A program made the position numbers and the translations under genes. Below the pieces are notes generated by a model. The model ran no database searches. It saw only the letters and a program-made list of their open reading frames with translations, and had not been told where the DNA came from. DNA of 64,000 nt, taken from positions 56,685 through 120,684 of the forward strand of contig NZ_JAMTCP010000017.1 of the NCBI RefSeq assembly GCF_024171885.1, read 5' to 3'. Source of the DNA: Streptoalloteichus tenebrarius (GTDB lineage Bacteria > Actinomycetota > Actinomycetes > Mycobacteriales > Pseudonocardiaceae). Shown here in pieces: positions 35,075 to 46,681 of the stretch. Each line of letters opens with the position of its first letter. The stretch's first letter is position 1.

Positions 35075-37086
35075 CCGCTCCGGCCGGAGGTGTCCGCCGA
35101 GGCTGAGGAGGCCGGAGGGGCTGAGGAGGCCGGAGGGGGTTCTGAGGGGGCGGACGGTTCTGCGAGCCCCGAGGGGGCTGAGGGTTCGGCGGGGGCCAGC
35201 GAGTCCAGCCAGGCCCGGTGCAGGCGGGCGAACCGGCCGTCGCCGCCGACCAGCTCGACGGGCGGCCCGTCCTCGACGATCCGGCCGTCCGCCATCACCA
35301 GGACGCGGTCGGCGACGAGCACCGTGGACAGCCGGTGCGCGATGATCAGCGCGGTGCGGTGGGCGAGCACGGTCTCCATCGCCGCCTGCACCGCGCGCTC
35401 GCTCGGCAGGTCCAGGCTGGACGTCGCCTCGTCGAGGACGATCACCCGGGGATCGGCCAGGAACACCCGCGCGAACGCCACGAGCTGCCGCTGGCCCGAG
35501 GACAGCCGGCCCCCGCGCTTGCGGACGTGGGTGTCGTACCCCTCGGGCAGGGCGCTGACGAACTCGTGCGCGCCCACCGCCGCCGCGGCCGCCTCGATCT
35601 CCGCGCGCGTCGCCCCCGGCCGGCCCAACGCGATGTTGTCGGCGACCGACCCCTCGAACAGGAACGACTCCTGGGTCACCATGACGACCGCGCGGCGCAG
35701 GTCGGCGTCGCTGATCCGGCGCAGGTCCACGCCGTCCAGCGTGACCGCGCCCTCGGTCGGGTCGTAGAACCGGGCGACCAGCTTGGCCAGCGTGGACTTG
35801 CCGGCGCCGGTGGCCCCGACGAGGGCGACCGTCTGGCCGGGGGGAACGTGCAGGTCGAGGCGGGGGAGCACGAGCGGGCCGTGGTCGGTGTAGCGGAACC
35901 CGGCGGCGTGGAACCGGAGTTCGCCGCGCGGGGCGGGCAGGGGGATCGGCCGCGCCGGCTCGGGCACGGCGGGCGCCTCCTCCAGCACCCCGGAGATCTT
36001 CTCCAGCGCGGCCGCCGCCGACGAGTAGGCGTTGGCCACCATCGCCAGCTCGTCCAGCGGGTCGTAGAGCTTGCGCAGGTACAACAGGAACGCGGCGAGC
36101 ACGCCGAGTTCCAGCTCGCCGTGGGCCACCCGCCACGCCCCGACGGCCAGCACGACGACGGTGGTGAGATTGCCGAAGAGCCGGACGACCGCGGTGAACC
36201 GGGCGACGAGGCGCAGCGAGTCCCGGTGCGCCGCGCGGTACTCCCCGCTGAGACCGTCCATAATGGACTCGTTACGGCGCTCCCTGCGGAACGCCTGCAC
36301 GGCCCTGATCCCGTTCATCGTCTCGGTGAGCTGGACGATCACCCTGGCGACCGTGGTGCGGGTGCGGCGGTAGGTCGACTGCGAGCGGCGCCGGAACCAC
36401 CGCGCCACCAGGAACAACGGCACGAAGGTCGCGAGGACCGTCAGCCCGAGCGGCTGGTCCAGCCACACCAGCAGCACCGCGACGCCGACGACGGTCAGGG
36501 CCGAGGACATCAGTCCGTCCAGGCCCATCTCCAGCAGGTCGTCCAGCGCGTCGAGGTCGCTGGTCATCCGCGAGATCATCCGGCCGGACGTGTAGGACTC
36601 GTGGAAGGACAGCGACAGGCGCTGGGCGTGGTCGAAGACCCGCTTCCGCAGCTCCAGCAGCACGTCCTGGCCGATGCGCCCGGAGAGCCGGAGGAAGGCG
36701 TGGCGGAGCACGGCCGTGGCGAGGGCGCAGCCGAGGTACCCGCCGACGTGCCAGGACAACGGGCCGGGCCGGCCGGCGATCGCGGCGGGGACGCCGGTGT
36801 CGATGGCCGTGGCGATCAGCAGCGGGCCGGCGAGCTGGGCCACGTTCTCCGCGACGACCAGGACGAGCGCCAGCAGGACGCCGGCCGCGTGCGGCCGCAG
36901 CAGCGACCGGAGCAGCCGGCGGGACCGGGCCTGGAGCCGGACGCCGACCCGGCGGTCGACCTCCTCCCGGTCCTCCGCGGCGACCCCGCGCCAGTCGTCG
37001 TCGTGCGCGGTCGCCGGCGTTGGCCGGGTCGACTGGTCCGTGTCCGTCGGACGGCCGCCGGTCGGGCCAGGGTGGGGACGGCTCAT
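35011..37086 (-). CDS. ABC exporter, membrane-ATPase half 2
   Basis: The 691-residue half-transporter has six membrane helices (about 60-350) and an ATPase domain with Walker A GATGAGKST, signature LSSGQRQ and Walker B VIVLDEATSSLD. The signature Gly-to-Ser change (LSSGQ) still fits a working site, and the catalytic Glu follows Walker B. About 60 C-terminal residues are low-complexity Pro/Ser/Ala. Its ATG overlaps the stop of the preceding ABC gene, so the two halves form a heterodimer that exports lipid, peptide or drug. Confidence 0.92.
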   Translation of the reverse strand: MSRPHPGPTGGRPTDTDQSTRPTPATAHDDDWRGVAAEDREEVDRRVGVRLQARSRRLLRSLLRPHAAGVLLALVLVVAENVAQLAGPLLIATAIDTGVPAAIAGRPGPLSWHVGGYLGCALATAVLRHAFLRLSGRIGQDVLLELRKRVFDHAQRLSLSFHESYTSGRMISRMTSDLDALDDLLEMGLDGLMSSALTVVGVAVLLVWLDQPLGLTVLATFVPLFLVARWFRRRSQSTYRRTRTTVARVIVQLTETMNGIRAVQAFRRERRNESIMDGLSGEYRAAHRDSLRLVARFTAVVRLFGNLTTVVVLAVGAWRVAHGELELGVLAAFLLYLRKLYDPLDELAMVANAYSSAAAALEKISGVLEEAPAVPEPARPIPLPAPRGELRFHAAGFRYTDHGPLVLPRLDLHVPPGQTVALVGATGAGKSTLAKLVARFYDPTEGAVTLDGVDLRRISDADLRRAVVMVTQESFLFEGSVADNIALGRPGATRAEIEAAAAAVGAHEFVSALPEGYDTHVRKRGGRLSSGQRQLVAFARVFLADPRVIVLDEATSSLDLPSERAVQAAMETVLAHRTALIIAHRLSTVLVADRVLVMADGRIVEDGPPVELVGGDGRFARLHRAWLDSLAPAEPSAPSGLAEPSAPSEPPPASSAPPASSASADTSGRSGQPRRDNANANQAAPRPAATP

Positions 37087-38933
37087 CGCGCCACCGCCTC
37101 CCTGACCTGGTCGCGGGTTGGCCGCTCCTCGCGTCGCACGTCACCCCCGACGACCAGGGTCCCGGGGACCTCGGTGTCCATTGTGGACATCAGCGTGCGG
37201 TACTCGCGGCAGGTGGCGGACAGCTCCTCGTGCGTCCCGACGGCGGCGATCCTGCCGTCGGACAACAGCGCGACCCGGTCCGCCAGCCGCACGGTGCTCG
37301 GCCGGTGCGCCACGACGAGCGCGGTGACGTCGCGCAGCACCCGGCGCAGGGCCGCCTCGACCTCGGCCTCGGTGTGCACGTCGAGGGCGGACAGCGGGTC
37401 GTCGAGCACGAGCACCGCGGGCCGCCCGAGCACCGCGCGCGCCAGCGCGAGGCGCTGCCGCTGCCCTCCGGACAGGGTCAGCCCCTGCTCCCCGACGCGG
37501 GTCGACAGCCCCCACGGCAGCGCGTCGACGAACTCCTCGGCGCACGCGACGCGCAACGCCGCGCGCACCTCCTCGTCGGTGGCGTCCGGCATCCCCAGCC
37601 GCACGTTCTCCCGCACGCTCGCCGAGAACAGCACCGGATCCTCGAACGCCACGGCCACGGCCCGGCGCAGGTCGGCGAGGCGCAGGTCGCGGACGTCCAC
37701 CCCGTCCACGAGCACCCGGCCGCCGGTCACGTCGTAGAGGCGGGGGACCAGCGCGGTGAGCGTGGTCTTGCCGCAGCCGGTCGCGCCCACCAACGCGACC
37801 GTCTCCCCAGGGCGCACCTCCAGGTCCACGCCCCGCAACAGCTCCCGGTGGGAGCCGGGGTGGGCGAAGCGCACCCCCTCGAACCGCAGGCGACCCCGCG
37901 CCGGGGCGGGCAGGGCGCGCGGCCGTTCCGGGTCGGCGACCGAGACCGGGGCGTCGAGGACCTCCCACACCCGCTCGCACGCGGCGGCGGCGTTGTTGGC
38001 CTCGGCGAGCATCCACCCCAACGAGTCGATCGGCCAGCGCAGGTAGCTGGTCGTCGTGATCGCGGCGACCAGCGTGCCGACGGTCATCGCGCCGTGGGCG
38101 ATCGCGTGGCCGCCGACCGCGAGCTGACCGGCGAGGGCCAGCTCGGGGAGCACGATCCCGACGGTCCACTGCACCGCCAGCATCCTGACCCGCCGCAGCT
38201 CCCGCCGCCGCAGCTCCCTCGCCTGCGCCGCGAACCGCCGGGCCAGGTGCGGCCCCCTGCCGAACGCCTTGAGCACCCGGACGCCCAGCACCGACTCCTC
38301 GACGGCGGTGGCCAGGTCCCCCACCTGGTCCTGGCACTGCCGGGCCACCTCGCGGTACCGGCGCTCGTACCGCGCGACCAACGCGATCATCGGGAGCGTC
38401 GTGGCGACCTGCACGGCCGCCAGCACGGGCGACAGCCACAGCAGCAACAGCGTCCCCGTCACCACCACGAGCGTGTTGACCAGCAGGAACACCACGGAGA
38501 AGTTCATGAACCGGCGGATGGTGGCCAGGTCGCCGACGGCGCGGGAGAGGAGCTGGCCGGACTGCCACCGGTCGTGGAAGGCCGCCGGCAGCCGCTGGAG
38601 GTGGTGGTAGAGGTCGGCGCGCATCCGCCGCTCCACCCCGGTGATCGGCCCGCTCAGGACCCGGCGGCGCACCCAGAACAGGCCGGCCTCCAGCACGCCG
38701 AGGCCGAGCACCGCGAGCAGCAGGGGCGGCAGCGCGCCGAGGTCGCCGTGGGCCACCGGGCCGTCCAGCACGCCGCGCAGCACCAGCGGCACGGACAGCC
38801 CGGCGAGCGTCGCGGCCAGCGCCGCGCCGACCGCGAGCGCGACCGCGCCCCTGACCGGCCGGAGGTAGGGGCCGAGCCGTCGCAGCACCGCGAGCGTGGA
38901 GCGCCGGTCCCGCCGCGCTGGTCGAGTCACCAT
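37083..38933 (-). CDS. ABC exporter, membrane-ATPase half 1
   Basis: The 616-residue half-transporter has six membrane helices (about 30-310) and an ATPase domain with Walker A GATGCGKTT, signature LSGGQRQR and Walker B VLVLDDPLSALD. In Walker B the catalytic Glu is replaced by Asp (LDDP), the usual sign of the degenerate site in heterodimeric exporters. The ATG at 38933 has GGGGGA upstream. The partner gene overlaps its stop by four bases. Confidence 0.92.
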   Translation of the reverse strand: MVTRPARRDRRSTLAVLRRLGPYLRPVRGAVALAVGAALAATLAGLSVPLVLRGVLDGPVAHGDLGALPPLLLAVLGLGVLEAGLFWVRRRVLSGPITGVERRMRADLYHHLQRLPAAFHDRWQSGQLLSRAVGDLATIRRFMNFSVVFLLVNTLVVVTGTLLLLWLSPVLAAVQVATTLPMIALVARYERRYREVARQCQDQVGDLATAVEESVLGVRVLKAFGRGPHLARRFAAQARELRRRELRRVRMLAVQWTVGIVLPELALAGQLAVGGHAIAHGAMTVGTLVAAITTTSYLRWPIDSLGWMLAEANNAAAACERVWEVLDAPVSVADPERPRALPAPARGRLRFEGVRFAHPGSHRELLRGVDLEVRPGETVALVGATGCGKTTLTALVPRLYDVTGGRVLVDGVDVRDLRLADLRRAVAVAFEDPVLFSASVRENVRLGMPDATDEEVRAALRVACAEEFVDALPWGLSTRVGEQGLTLSGGQRQRLALARAVLGRPAVLVLDDPLSALDVHTEAEVEAALRRVLRDVTALVVAHRPSTVRLADRVALLSDGRIAAVGTHEELSATCREYRTLMSTMDTEVPGTLVVGGDVRREERPTRDQVREAVAR

Positions 38934-39124
38934 CACCGTCCCCCTGGTCAGCGTGCGCGACGCTACGGACGCCGCGGGGGTGGGGCATCTCGTTTCCCGT
39001 CGGCCGCCGGCCCGCTGACCTCGGCATCCGCCCGCCCGCCAGCGGTTCTCCCACGACCGAAAACCACTCGTTCGTGTGGTCCGGGGGCTCGGCGCGGCCG
39101 GCTCGGCGCGGCATCATCGGACGG

Positions 39125-39367
39125 GTGACGCGACCCGAGGCCGTGCGCTACTACCTGACCCCGCGAACCATGGCCTTCCCCCGCGGTCGGCTGTTGGCCA
39201 CCCGGCAGGGGCGGTTGCTCGTGCTCGCCGCCGACGGGTGGGTCACCCTCGGTCGACACCTGCCCAGCGGCGTCGAGCCGTTGACGCGGGAGCGGGCCGA
39301 ACAGTGGTGCCGCCGCGAGGAGATCGACCCCGCCTGGCTCGACGCCGTGCCCACGCCGACGAGGTAG
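39125..39367 (+). CDS. Small hypothetical protein
   Basis: The 80-residue basic protein (YYLTPRTMAFPRGRLLATRQGRLLVLAADGWVTLG) has no known domain, signal or membrane segment. CATCAT seven bases before the GTG start suggests a leaderless transcript, and the coding bias is consistent with a real gene. It is divergent from the ABC operon and ends 40 bases before the IS relic. Confidence 0.6.
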   Translation: MTRPEAVRYYLTPRTMAFPRGRLLATRQGRLLVLAADGWVTLGRHLPSGVEPLTRERAEQWCRREEIDPAWLDAVPTPTR

Positions 39368-39407
39368 GGTTCCCGGCCGCGCTCCGGCCCAGCCGTCGGG
39401 CTGGGTC

Positions 39408-40015
39408 GTGTTTCAGAAGTGAGGTGACCGGCGGCGGGGTCGGTGGCCGGAACGTTGTCGCGGACGCCGACGGGCTGGTCGTGTGGGACGTCAGCGTGGA
39501 TTCCACGATCACGCCCGCACCAGCACGCCGCCGATGCGCGGAACGGGGATCTTCAGGTCGAGCCGCTCGACACCGACGCGGGGGTGCGCCGAAGGATCAC
39601 GGGGTGGGGTGGTTGCGGGGTGGGTGGACCAGCACGCTCCACCTGGCCTGCGAACAACAGCGGTGGCCGGTGGCGGCCGTTGGCTCTGCTGGTCACCGCT
39701 GGGCAACGGGGTGCCAACCCGCAGGTCACGACGGTGATCGAGGTGATCCGGGTGCCCGTGCCAGACGCCGGCCGTCCACGCGCCCGACCGGACCGGGTTC
39801 TGGCCGGCAGGGCCTACATCTGCCGGGCCGACCGGGCCTCCCGGCGTCAGTGGAAGATCAAGGCGTCCATCGACCACCCCGCGTGACCAGGCTGCCCATC
39901 GCACGGCTCAAGGCTCCCACGCCGGACGGCCAGCCGTGATCGACACGCAGGTCTCCGAGCAGAGCCACGCGGTGGAGAGCGGCATCAACATCTGGCCACG
40001 CCACATCTGAAACAC
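39408..40015 (+). mobile_element. IS5-type insertion sequence relic
   Basis: The 608-bp element is bounded by 14-bp terminal inverted repeats with one mismatch: GTGTTTCAGAAGTG (39408-39421) and, on the other strand, GTGTTTCAGATGTG (40002-40015). Between them lies a broken transposase gene. At about 600 bp it is shorter than the usual 850-900 bp. GGGCTGG occurs on both sides (39398-39404 and 40016-40022) and may be a target duplication, although the left copy is three bases away from the repeat. Confidence 0.75.
39420..39890 (+). pseudogene. IS5-family transposase fragment, frameshifted
   Basis: Pieces of an IS5-family DDE transposase can be read across all three plus frames: DGLVVWDVSVDSTI and HQHAADAR, then GVGWLRGGWTSTLHLACEQQ, then LLVTAGQRGANPQ and RPRARPDRVLAGRAY. 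The normal order is kept but the frame changes at least three times and the N-terminal third is absent, so no active enzyme can be made. Confidence 0.8.
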
Positions 40016-40025
40016 GGGCTGGTGG

Positions 40026-40934
40026 TCAACGGGCCGGGGCCGAGCGCGGGGTGTCGCGCGAGAGCGCCCGGACGACCGACAGCGCGGGCCCCGCCGGCAG
40101 GTCGTGCCGCCAGGCCAGGGAGATGCGCTGCCAGAGGGGAGAGCCGAGGAGCGGTCGCCACGTCAGCTCGGGCTCGTGGCGCGTCGCGTGCTCCGGGAGC
40201 AACGCGACCACGTTGTCGTTGGTGGTGAGCTGCACCACGAACGAGGTGTGCCGCTGACTGGGGCAGGCCCACGTGTCCGGGACCCACCCGTGCTGGCGGC
40301 AGGTCGCCAGCACCTCGTCGTGGTAGCCGGGCGCGGTTTCCCGGGGGAACCACGCCAGGCGTTGTCCCCCGAGGTCCGCCACCCGCAGCTCGGCCCGCGT
40401 GGCCAGGGGGTGCGCCACGTGCAGCACCACCCCGAGCGGTTCGGTCACCAGGGTGAGCCGGCGCAGGTCGTCGGCGTCCACCGGCTCCCGCAGCAGCCCG
40501 AGGTCCAGCTCGCCGGCGCGGAGCAGGTCCGGCTGGGCGGCCGTCGTGGTGTCGTGGAACGTGGCCACGGCCCCCGTGCCGAGGGCGGTCGTGGCTTCCT
40601 TGACGCGACGCAGCAGGGCGGCGTCCACTCCCGACGGCAGACCGACGCGGACCTCGGGGCTCGCCACCCCGGCTGCGGCGCGCACGGCGGCGAGGCCGCG
40701 TTCGGCCTGGGTGAGCAACGCCCTGGCCTCGTCGAGCAGGACCGCGCCGGCCGGGGTCAGCGACACGCCGCGCGGGGAGCGCTCCAGCAGCGGAGCGCCG
40801 ACCGTCCGCTCCAACGCCCTGATCTGCTGGCTCAGCGACGGTTGGGCGATCCGCAGCCGCCGCGCCGCCCGCCCGAAGTGCCGCTCCTCGGCCACGGCGC
40901 GGAAGTAGGACAACCGCCGGAGGTCCCAGGTCAC
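40026..40934 (-). CDS. LysR-family transcriptional regulator
   Basis: The 302-residue protein has the LysR helix-turn-helix (about 4-62, LSYFRAVAEERHFGRAARRLRIAQPSLSQQIRALE) and a two-lobe effector domain. GTG at 40934 has TATCGT (40941-40946, minus strand) six bases upstream, within a perfect palindrome that is probably its operator. It is divergent from the YciI and F420-type oxidoreductase genes and likely controls them and itself. Confidence 0.92.
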   Translation of the reverse strand: MTWDLRRLSYFRAVAEERHFGRAARRLRIAQPSLSQQIRALERTVGAPLLERSPRGVSLTPAGAVLLDEARALLTQAERGLAAVRAAAGVASPEVRVGLPSGVDAALLRRVKEATTALGTGAVATFHDTTTAAQPDLLRAGELDLGLLREPVDADDLRRLTLVTEPLGVVLHVAHPLATRAELRVADLGGQRLAWFPRETAPGYHDEVLATCRQHGWVPDTWACPSQRHTSFVVQLTTNDNVVALLPEHATRHEPELTWRPLLGSPLWQRISLAWRHDLPAGPALSVVRALSRDTPRSAPAR

Positions 40935-40941
40935 CCGGCAA

Positions 40942-40960
40942 CGATAGGCAACGCCTATCG
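40942..40960. promoter_or_regulatory. LysR operator
   Basis: CGATAGGC and GCCTATCG are perfect 8-base inverted arms around AAC, and the site satisfies the LysR T-N11-A pattern (T40945, A40957). It overlaps the -10 box of the lysR gene, which fits self-repression. Confidence 0.65.
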
Positions 40961-41064
40961 CGCGAGTGGAAACCGGTCTTGGACGGGTCGACCCGGCCGG
41001 CCGTGTACTGGCTGTCAGGAGGCGCGGAGACCGCGCGCCAACATTCCTGGGGGAGGCCCACACC

Positions 41065-41340
41065 GTGTTCCTGATCCTGTTGGACTACCGCGCTCCGCTC
41101 GCCGAGATCGACCGGCTGCTGCCGGCGCACCGCGAGTACCTGGAGCGGCACTACGCGGCGGGGACGTTCCTGATGTCCGGCCCCCGGTCGCCGCGCTCCG
41201 GCGGCGTGATCCTGGCCGAGGCGGAGGGACGCGACGCGTTGGCCGCCGTCGTGGAGACCGACCCGTTCGTCACCGCCGGCGCCGCGACCTACGAGATCGT
41301 CGAGTTCGTGCCGACCCGGGGCGCGGTGCCCCGTGTCTGA
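41065..41340 (+). CDS. YciI-family protein
   Basis: The 91-residue ferredoxin-fold protein has the YciI pattern: [25 protein letters not shown], a conserved [16 protein letters not shown] with the His-Asp/Ser pocket, and DPFVTAGAATYEIVEF. The family includes small enzymes and partner proteins of unclear role. GTG at 41065 has GGAGG eight bases upstream. Its end overlaps the next gene by eight bases, so they are co-translated. Confidence 0.88.
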   Translation: MFLILLDYRAPLAEIDRLLPAHREYLERHYAAGTFLMSGPRSPRSGGVILAEAEGRDALAAVVETDPFVTAGAATYEIVEFVPTRGAVPRV

Positions 41341-41974
41341 GCGGATCGCGGTCCTCGGCAGCGGGCGGATGGGCGACGCGCTGGTCGCCGGCCTGGCTCC
41401 CCACCACACCGTCCTGTGGGGCAGCCGCGAGCCGGAGCGGATCGCCGCCAGGGCGGGGGAGCTGGGCGCGACCCCGGTCGACCACGCGCGGGCGCTCGAC
41501 GCCGACATCGTGTTCTCCGCGCTCTGGCACCGGGACGAGCTGCCGTTCGCCCGGCGGCACCGCGCGGCGCTGGCCGGAAACATCCTGGTCAGCATGGCCA
41601 ACCCGTACAACGAGGACTACACCGACTTCACGACCCCGCCGGACTCCTCGGCCGCGGAGGCGCTGGCCGCCGCCGCGCCGGAGTCCGTCGTCGTGGGCGC
41701 GTTCAAGAACACCTTCTGGGGTGTGTTCGCGAAGCCGGAGTTCCCGGAGGGGCTCAGCGACGTCCTGGTCACCGGCGACGACGATGACGCCCGCCGGCGG
41801 GTGATGGCGGCGCTGGCTCCGATGCCGTTCCGGTTCCTCGACGCCGGCCCGCTGTCCCGGAACCGCACGATCGAGCGGATGACGTTGCTGGCCCGCGAGC
41901 TGTCCGTCCGCTACGGACACCACCCGTACGTGAGCTGGCGGCTGCTCGGCAAGCCGGAGCCGGAGGAGAGCTGA
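41333..41974 (+). CDS. NADPH-dependent F420 reductase-like oxidoreductase
   Basis: The 213-residue protein has an N-terminal Rossmann motif VLGSGRMGDALVAGLA and the pattern of the F420H2:NADP+ oxidoreductase-like family (SANPYNEDYTDF region, GAFKNTFWGVFA). It probably transfers hydride between NADPH and a cofactor or small substrate; the exact reaction is unknown. It follows yciI in a unit divergent from the LysR gene. Confidence 0.85.
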   Translation: MSERIAVLGSGRMGDALVAGLAPHHTVLWGSREPERIAARAGELGATPVDHARALDADIVFSALWHRDELPFARRHRAALAGNILVSMANPYNEDYTDFTTPPDSSAAEALAAAAPESVVVGAFKNTFWGVFAKPEFPEGLSDVLVTGDDDDARRRVMAALAPMPFRFLDAGPLSRNRTIERMTLLARELSVRYGHHPYVSWRLLGKPEPEES

Positions 41975-42008
41975 CGCGACGGCGTTGGCACCGGCGCGGG
42001 CGCTTGAG

Positions 42009-42053
42009 ACGGCGGAAGCGGGAGGCGTGGCCCACGCCTCCCGCTTCCGCCGT
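42009..42053. terminator. 21-bp hairpin, bidirectional terminator
   Basis: Perfect 21-base arms (42009-42029 and 42033-42053) with a 3-base loop lie between the convergent F420-type gene and sepH. It is the longest perfect stem between genes in the window. Confidence 0.88.
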
Positions 42054-42065
42054 TCTCCGTCTCAC

Positions 42066-42101
42066 GTGTTCCCGGTGTTCCGGGTGTTCCCGGTGTTTCT
42101 C
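42066..42101. repeat. 9-bp tandem repeat at the 3' end of sepH
   Basis: Four copies of GTGTTCCCG, with single changes, run directly up to and into the sepH stop codon. On the sepH strand they form the first 34 bases after the stop. Confidence 0.75.
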
Positions 42102-42996
42102 AGCCGCGCTGGGTGCGGACGCCGAGCAGGACGTCCTCCCAGGACGGCACGATCGGGTGGTTCTTGCGCCCGCGCCGGGCGCCGCCCTGCTTGCCGTCGC
42201 CCTCCGGCTCGCCCTTGGCGGCCGGCGCGGCCTGGTGCTCCGGCCGGTCCGCGGGCCGCTCGGGCTCCCGCGCCGCCCGGTCCGGCTCGGGCTCGGCGGC
42301 CGGTGTCGTGCCGGTGACCTCCTCGGGACCCCGATCGTCGGCCGCGCCCTGCTCGTCGATCCGCAGCGCCTGCCTGGCCAACGGGGTCACCGGTCGCACG
42401 GTGCGGAGCTGCCGGTTCGGGGAGGGGTCGATGAGGTCGGCGGCGTGCTCGTCCAGCGCGGTCACGGTGCCGCCGTGCGCGCCGGGGTGGTACACCCAGT
42501 GCGCCCGGTTGTCCGAGCGCCCCGCCGTCCAGCGGAGCTGGACGACCCACTTGCCGTCCTCCCCCCGCCAGGAGTCCCAGCTCACCTGCGAGTAGTCCTG
42601 GCCGCGCAGCCCGAAGGCGTGCGCCACGACCTCGCCGAGGGTCTGCACGTCGGGGCCGTCCGCGCGGACGGGGTGGGCGCGCTGCGCCAGCTCGGCCGTG
42701 CGCGACCGCTCCAGCAGCACGGGGTAGGCGAACCGCTCGACGCGGTGCGGGGGCATGCCGGCGACCTCGGCGACCTGGCTGACGGACTCGCCGGCGCGGA
42801 TGCGGGCCTGGATCTCGCGAGGACGCATGGGGCTCTCCGTCCCGGTCTGGATCTGGTCGAGCCGGGCGAGGCCGCCGCGGAGCGTGGCCAGCAGATGCTC
42901 GTCCGCGGGCACGGTGAACCGTTCGCCGCGCGCGGGGTCCTCGAGGATGACGTTCCTGCCGTCCTCGTCGAGCCCGACCACGCGCAGCGCTCGCAT
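42100..42996 (-). CDS. sepH: Septation protein SepH
   Basis: The 298-residue protein has the SepH/DUF3071 N-terminal domain (about 1-190), including the helix-turn-helix RPREIQARIRAGESVSQVAEVAGMP (about 58-83), and an acidic, Pro-rich disordered tail ending in a conserved basic-aromatic patch (RKNHPIVPSWEDVLLG). In Streptomyces and mycobacteria SepH binds FtsZ and stimulates its assembly. The ATG has GGGGAGG five bases upstream. It sits beside serC as in M. tuberculosis (Rv0883c). Confidence 0.93.
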   Translation of the reverse strand: MRALRVVGLDEDGRNVILEDPARGERFTVPADEHLLATLRGGLARLDQIQTGTESPMRPREIQARIRAGESVSQVAEVAGMPPHRVERFAYPVLLERSRTAELAQRAHPVRADGPDVQTLGEVVAHAFGLRGQDYSQVSWDSWRGEDGKWVVQLRWTAGRSDNRAHWVYHPGAHGGTVTALDEHAADLIDPSPNRQLRTVRPVTPLARQALRIDEQGAADDRGPEEVTGTTPAAEPEPDRAAREPERPADRPEHQAAPAAKGEPEGDGKQGGARRGRKNHPIVPSWEDVLLGVRTQRG

Positions 42997-43193
42997 CACG
43001 GCCTCCCCACTGACTCCACCTCGCCGGTCCGACGGTAGGCCGGCGCGCCACCGTGACGAGGAAGGCGCGCCGGGTCGCACCGCGATCCGATCGCGATCCG
43101 GGCGTGATCTTGCCCGGTCATGACCGGTGTTGCCAACGTGAGAACTACTCAAACCGGAAGGAGTACGCCACCGGAGGAACGCCGCGCCGTCGC

Positions 43194-45426
<2,233 letters not shown>

Positions 45427-45547
45427 GGGTCCACGCTAACCCCGGTTCTCGACCGCTTCCAGGCAGACGACTTCCTGGCGGGCGGGTGGCGCGTCGCCGG
45501 GCCGTGGGGGCGTGCCGACTCCCCGGCGACGGGCCCGCGACGCGGCC

Positions 45548-46681
45548 TCAGGCGGTGTGGGTGATGGAGTCCCAGCCCTCGACGTCCTCGGGCCGGCGCG
45601 GGCCGGGCCCGACGTACTGCGCCGACGGGCGCACCAGCCGCCCGGTGCGCTTCTGCTCCAGGATGTGGGCGCACCACCCGGCGGTCCGCGCGCAGGTGAA
45701 CATCGCCGGCATCATGTGCGGCGGCACCTCGGCGAAGTCCAGGATCACGGCCGCCCAGAACTCGACGTTGGTCTCGATCGCCCGGTCCGGCCGGCGCTCC
45801 CGCAGCTCCGCCAGCGCGGCCTGCTCCAAGGCCGCCGCGACCTCGTAGCGCTCCGCGCCCAGCTCCCGGCAGGTCCGCCGGAGCACCCTGGCCCTCGGGT
45901 CCTCCGCGCGGTAGACGCGGTGGCCGAAGCCCATCAGCCGGCTGCCCCGGTCGAGGATGTCGCGCACCACCCGACGGGCGTCGCCGACCCGCTCGACCTC
46001 CTCGATCATCGGCAGGACGCGGGCCGGCGCGCCGCCGTGCAGCGGGCCGGACATCGCGCCGATCGCGCCGGAGAGGCTGGCCGCGACGTCGGCCCCGGTG
46101 GAGGCGATCACCCTGGCGGTGAACGTGGAGGCGTTCATGCCGTGCTCGGCGGCGGACACCCAGTACGCGTCGATCGCCCTCACGTGCCGGGGGTCGGGCT
46201 CGCCGCGCCAGCGGGTCATGAAGCGCTCGGTGATGGTGCGGCACTCGTCGATCCGCCGCTGCGGCACGGCGGCGCGGCCGATGCCGCGCGCGGACTGGGC
46301 GACGTAGGACAGGGCCATCACCGCGGCCCTGGCGAGCTGCTCCCGCGCCTCCTCGTCGCCGATGTCGAGCAGGGGCTGGTAGCCCCAGATCGGGGCGAGC
46401 ATGGCCAGCGCGGCCTGCACGTCGACCCGGACGTCGCCGGTGTGCACCGGGATGGGGAACGGCTCGGCGGGCGGCAGCCCCTGGCCGAACCGGCCGTCGA
46501 CGAGCAGGGCCCAGACGTTGCCGAAGGTGATCTTGCCGGCGAGGTCCTCGATGTCGACGCCGCGGTAGCGCAGGGCGCCGCCGTCGCGGTCCGGCTCGGC
46601 GATCTCGGTCCGGAAGGCGACGACGCCCTCCAGCCCTGGTCGGAAACCCTGCTCTTCCCGCTGGACCGCGTCGTACGCCAC
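45548..46681 (-). CDS. Citrate synthase 2 (CitA-like)
   Basis: The 377-residue enzyme condenses oxaloacetate and acetyl-CoA or a related acyl-CoA to citrate or a methylcitrate. Active-site motifs are HGMNASTFTARVIASTGAD, GPLHGGAPARVL and GFGHRVYRAEDPRARVLR. It belongs to the shorter actinobacterial CitA branch (Rv0889c position). GTG at 46681 has GGGGGAG five bases upstream and starts VAYDAVQREE. Promiscuity for propionyl-CoA cannot be excluded. Confidence 0.93.
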   Translation of the reverse strand: MAYDAVQREEQGFRPGLEGVVAFRTEIAEPDRDGGALRYRGVDIEDLAGKITFGNVWALLVDGRFGQGLPPAEPFPIPVHTGDVRVDVQAALAMLAPIWGYQPLLDIGDEEAREQLARAAVMALSYVAQSARGIGRAAVPQRRIDECRTITERFMTRWRGEPDPRHVRAIDAYWVSAAEHGMNASTFTARVIASTGADVAASLSGAIGAMSGPLHGGAPARVLPMIEEVERVGDARRVVRDILDRGSRLMGFGHRVYRAEDPRARVLRRTCRELGAERYEVAAALEQAALAELRERRPDRAIETNVEFWAAVILDFAEVPPHMMPAMFTCARTAGWCAHILEQKRTGRLVRPSAQYVGPGPRRPEDVEGWDSITHTA

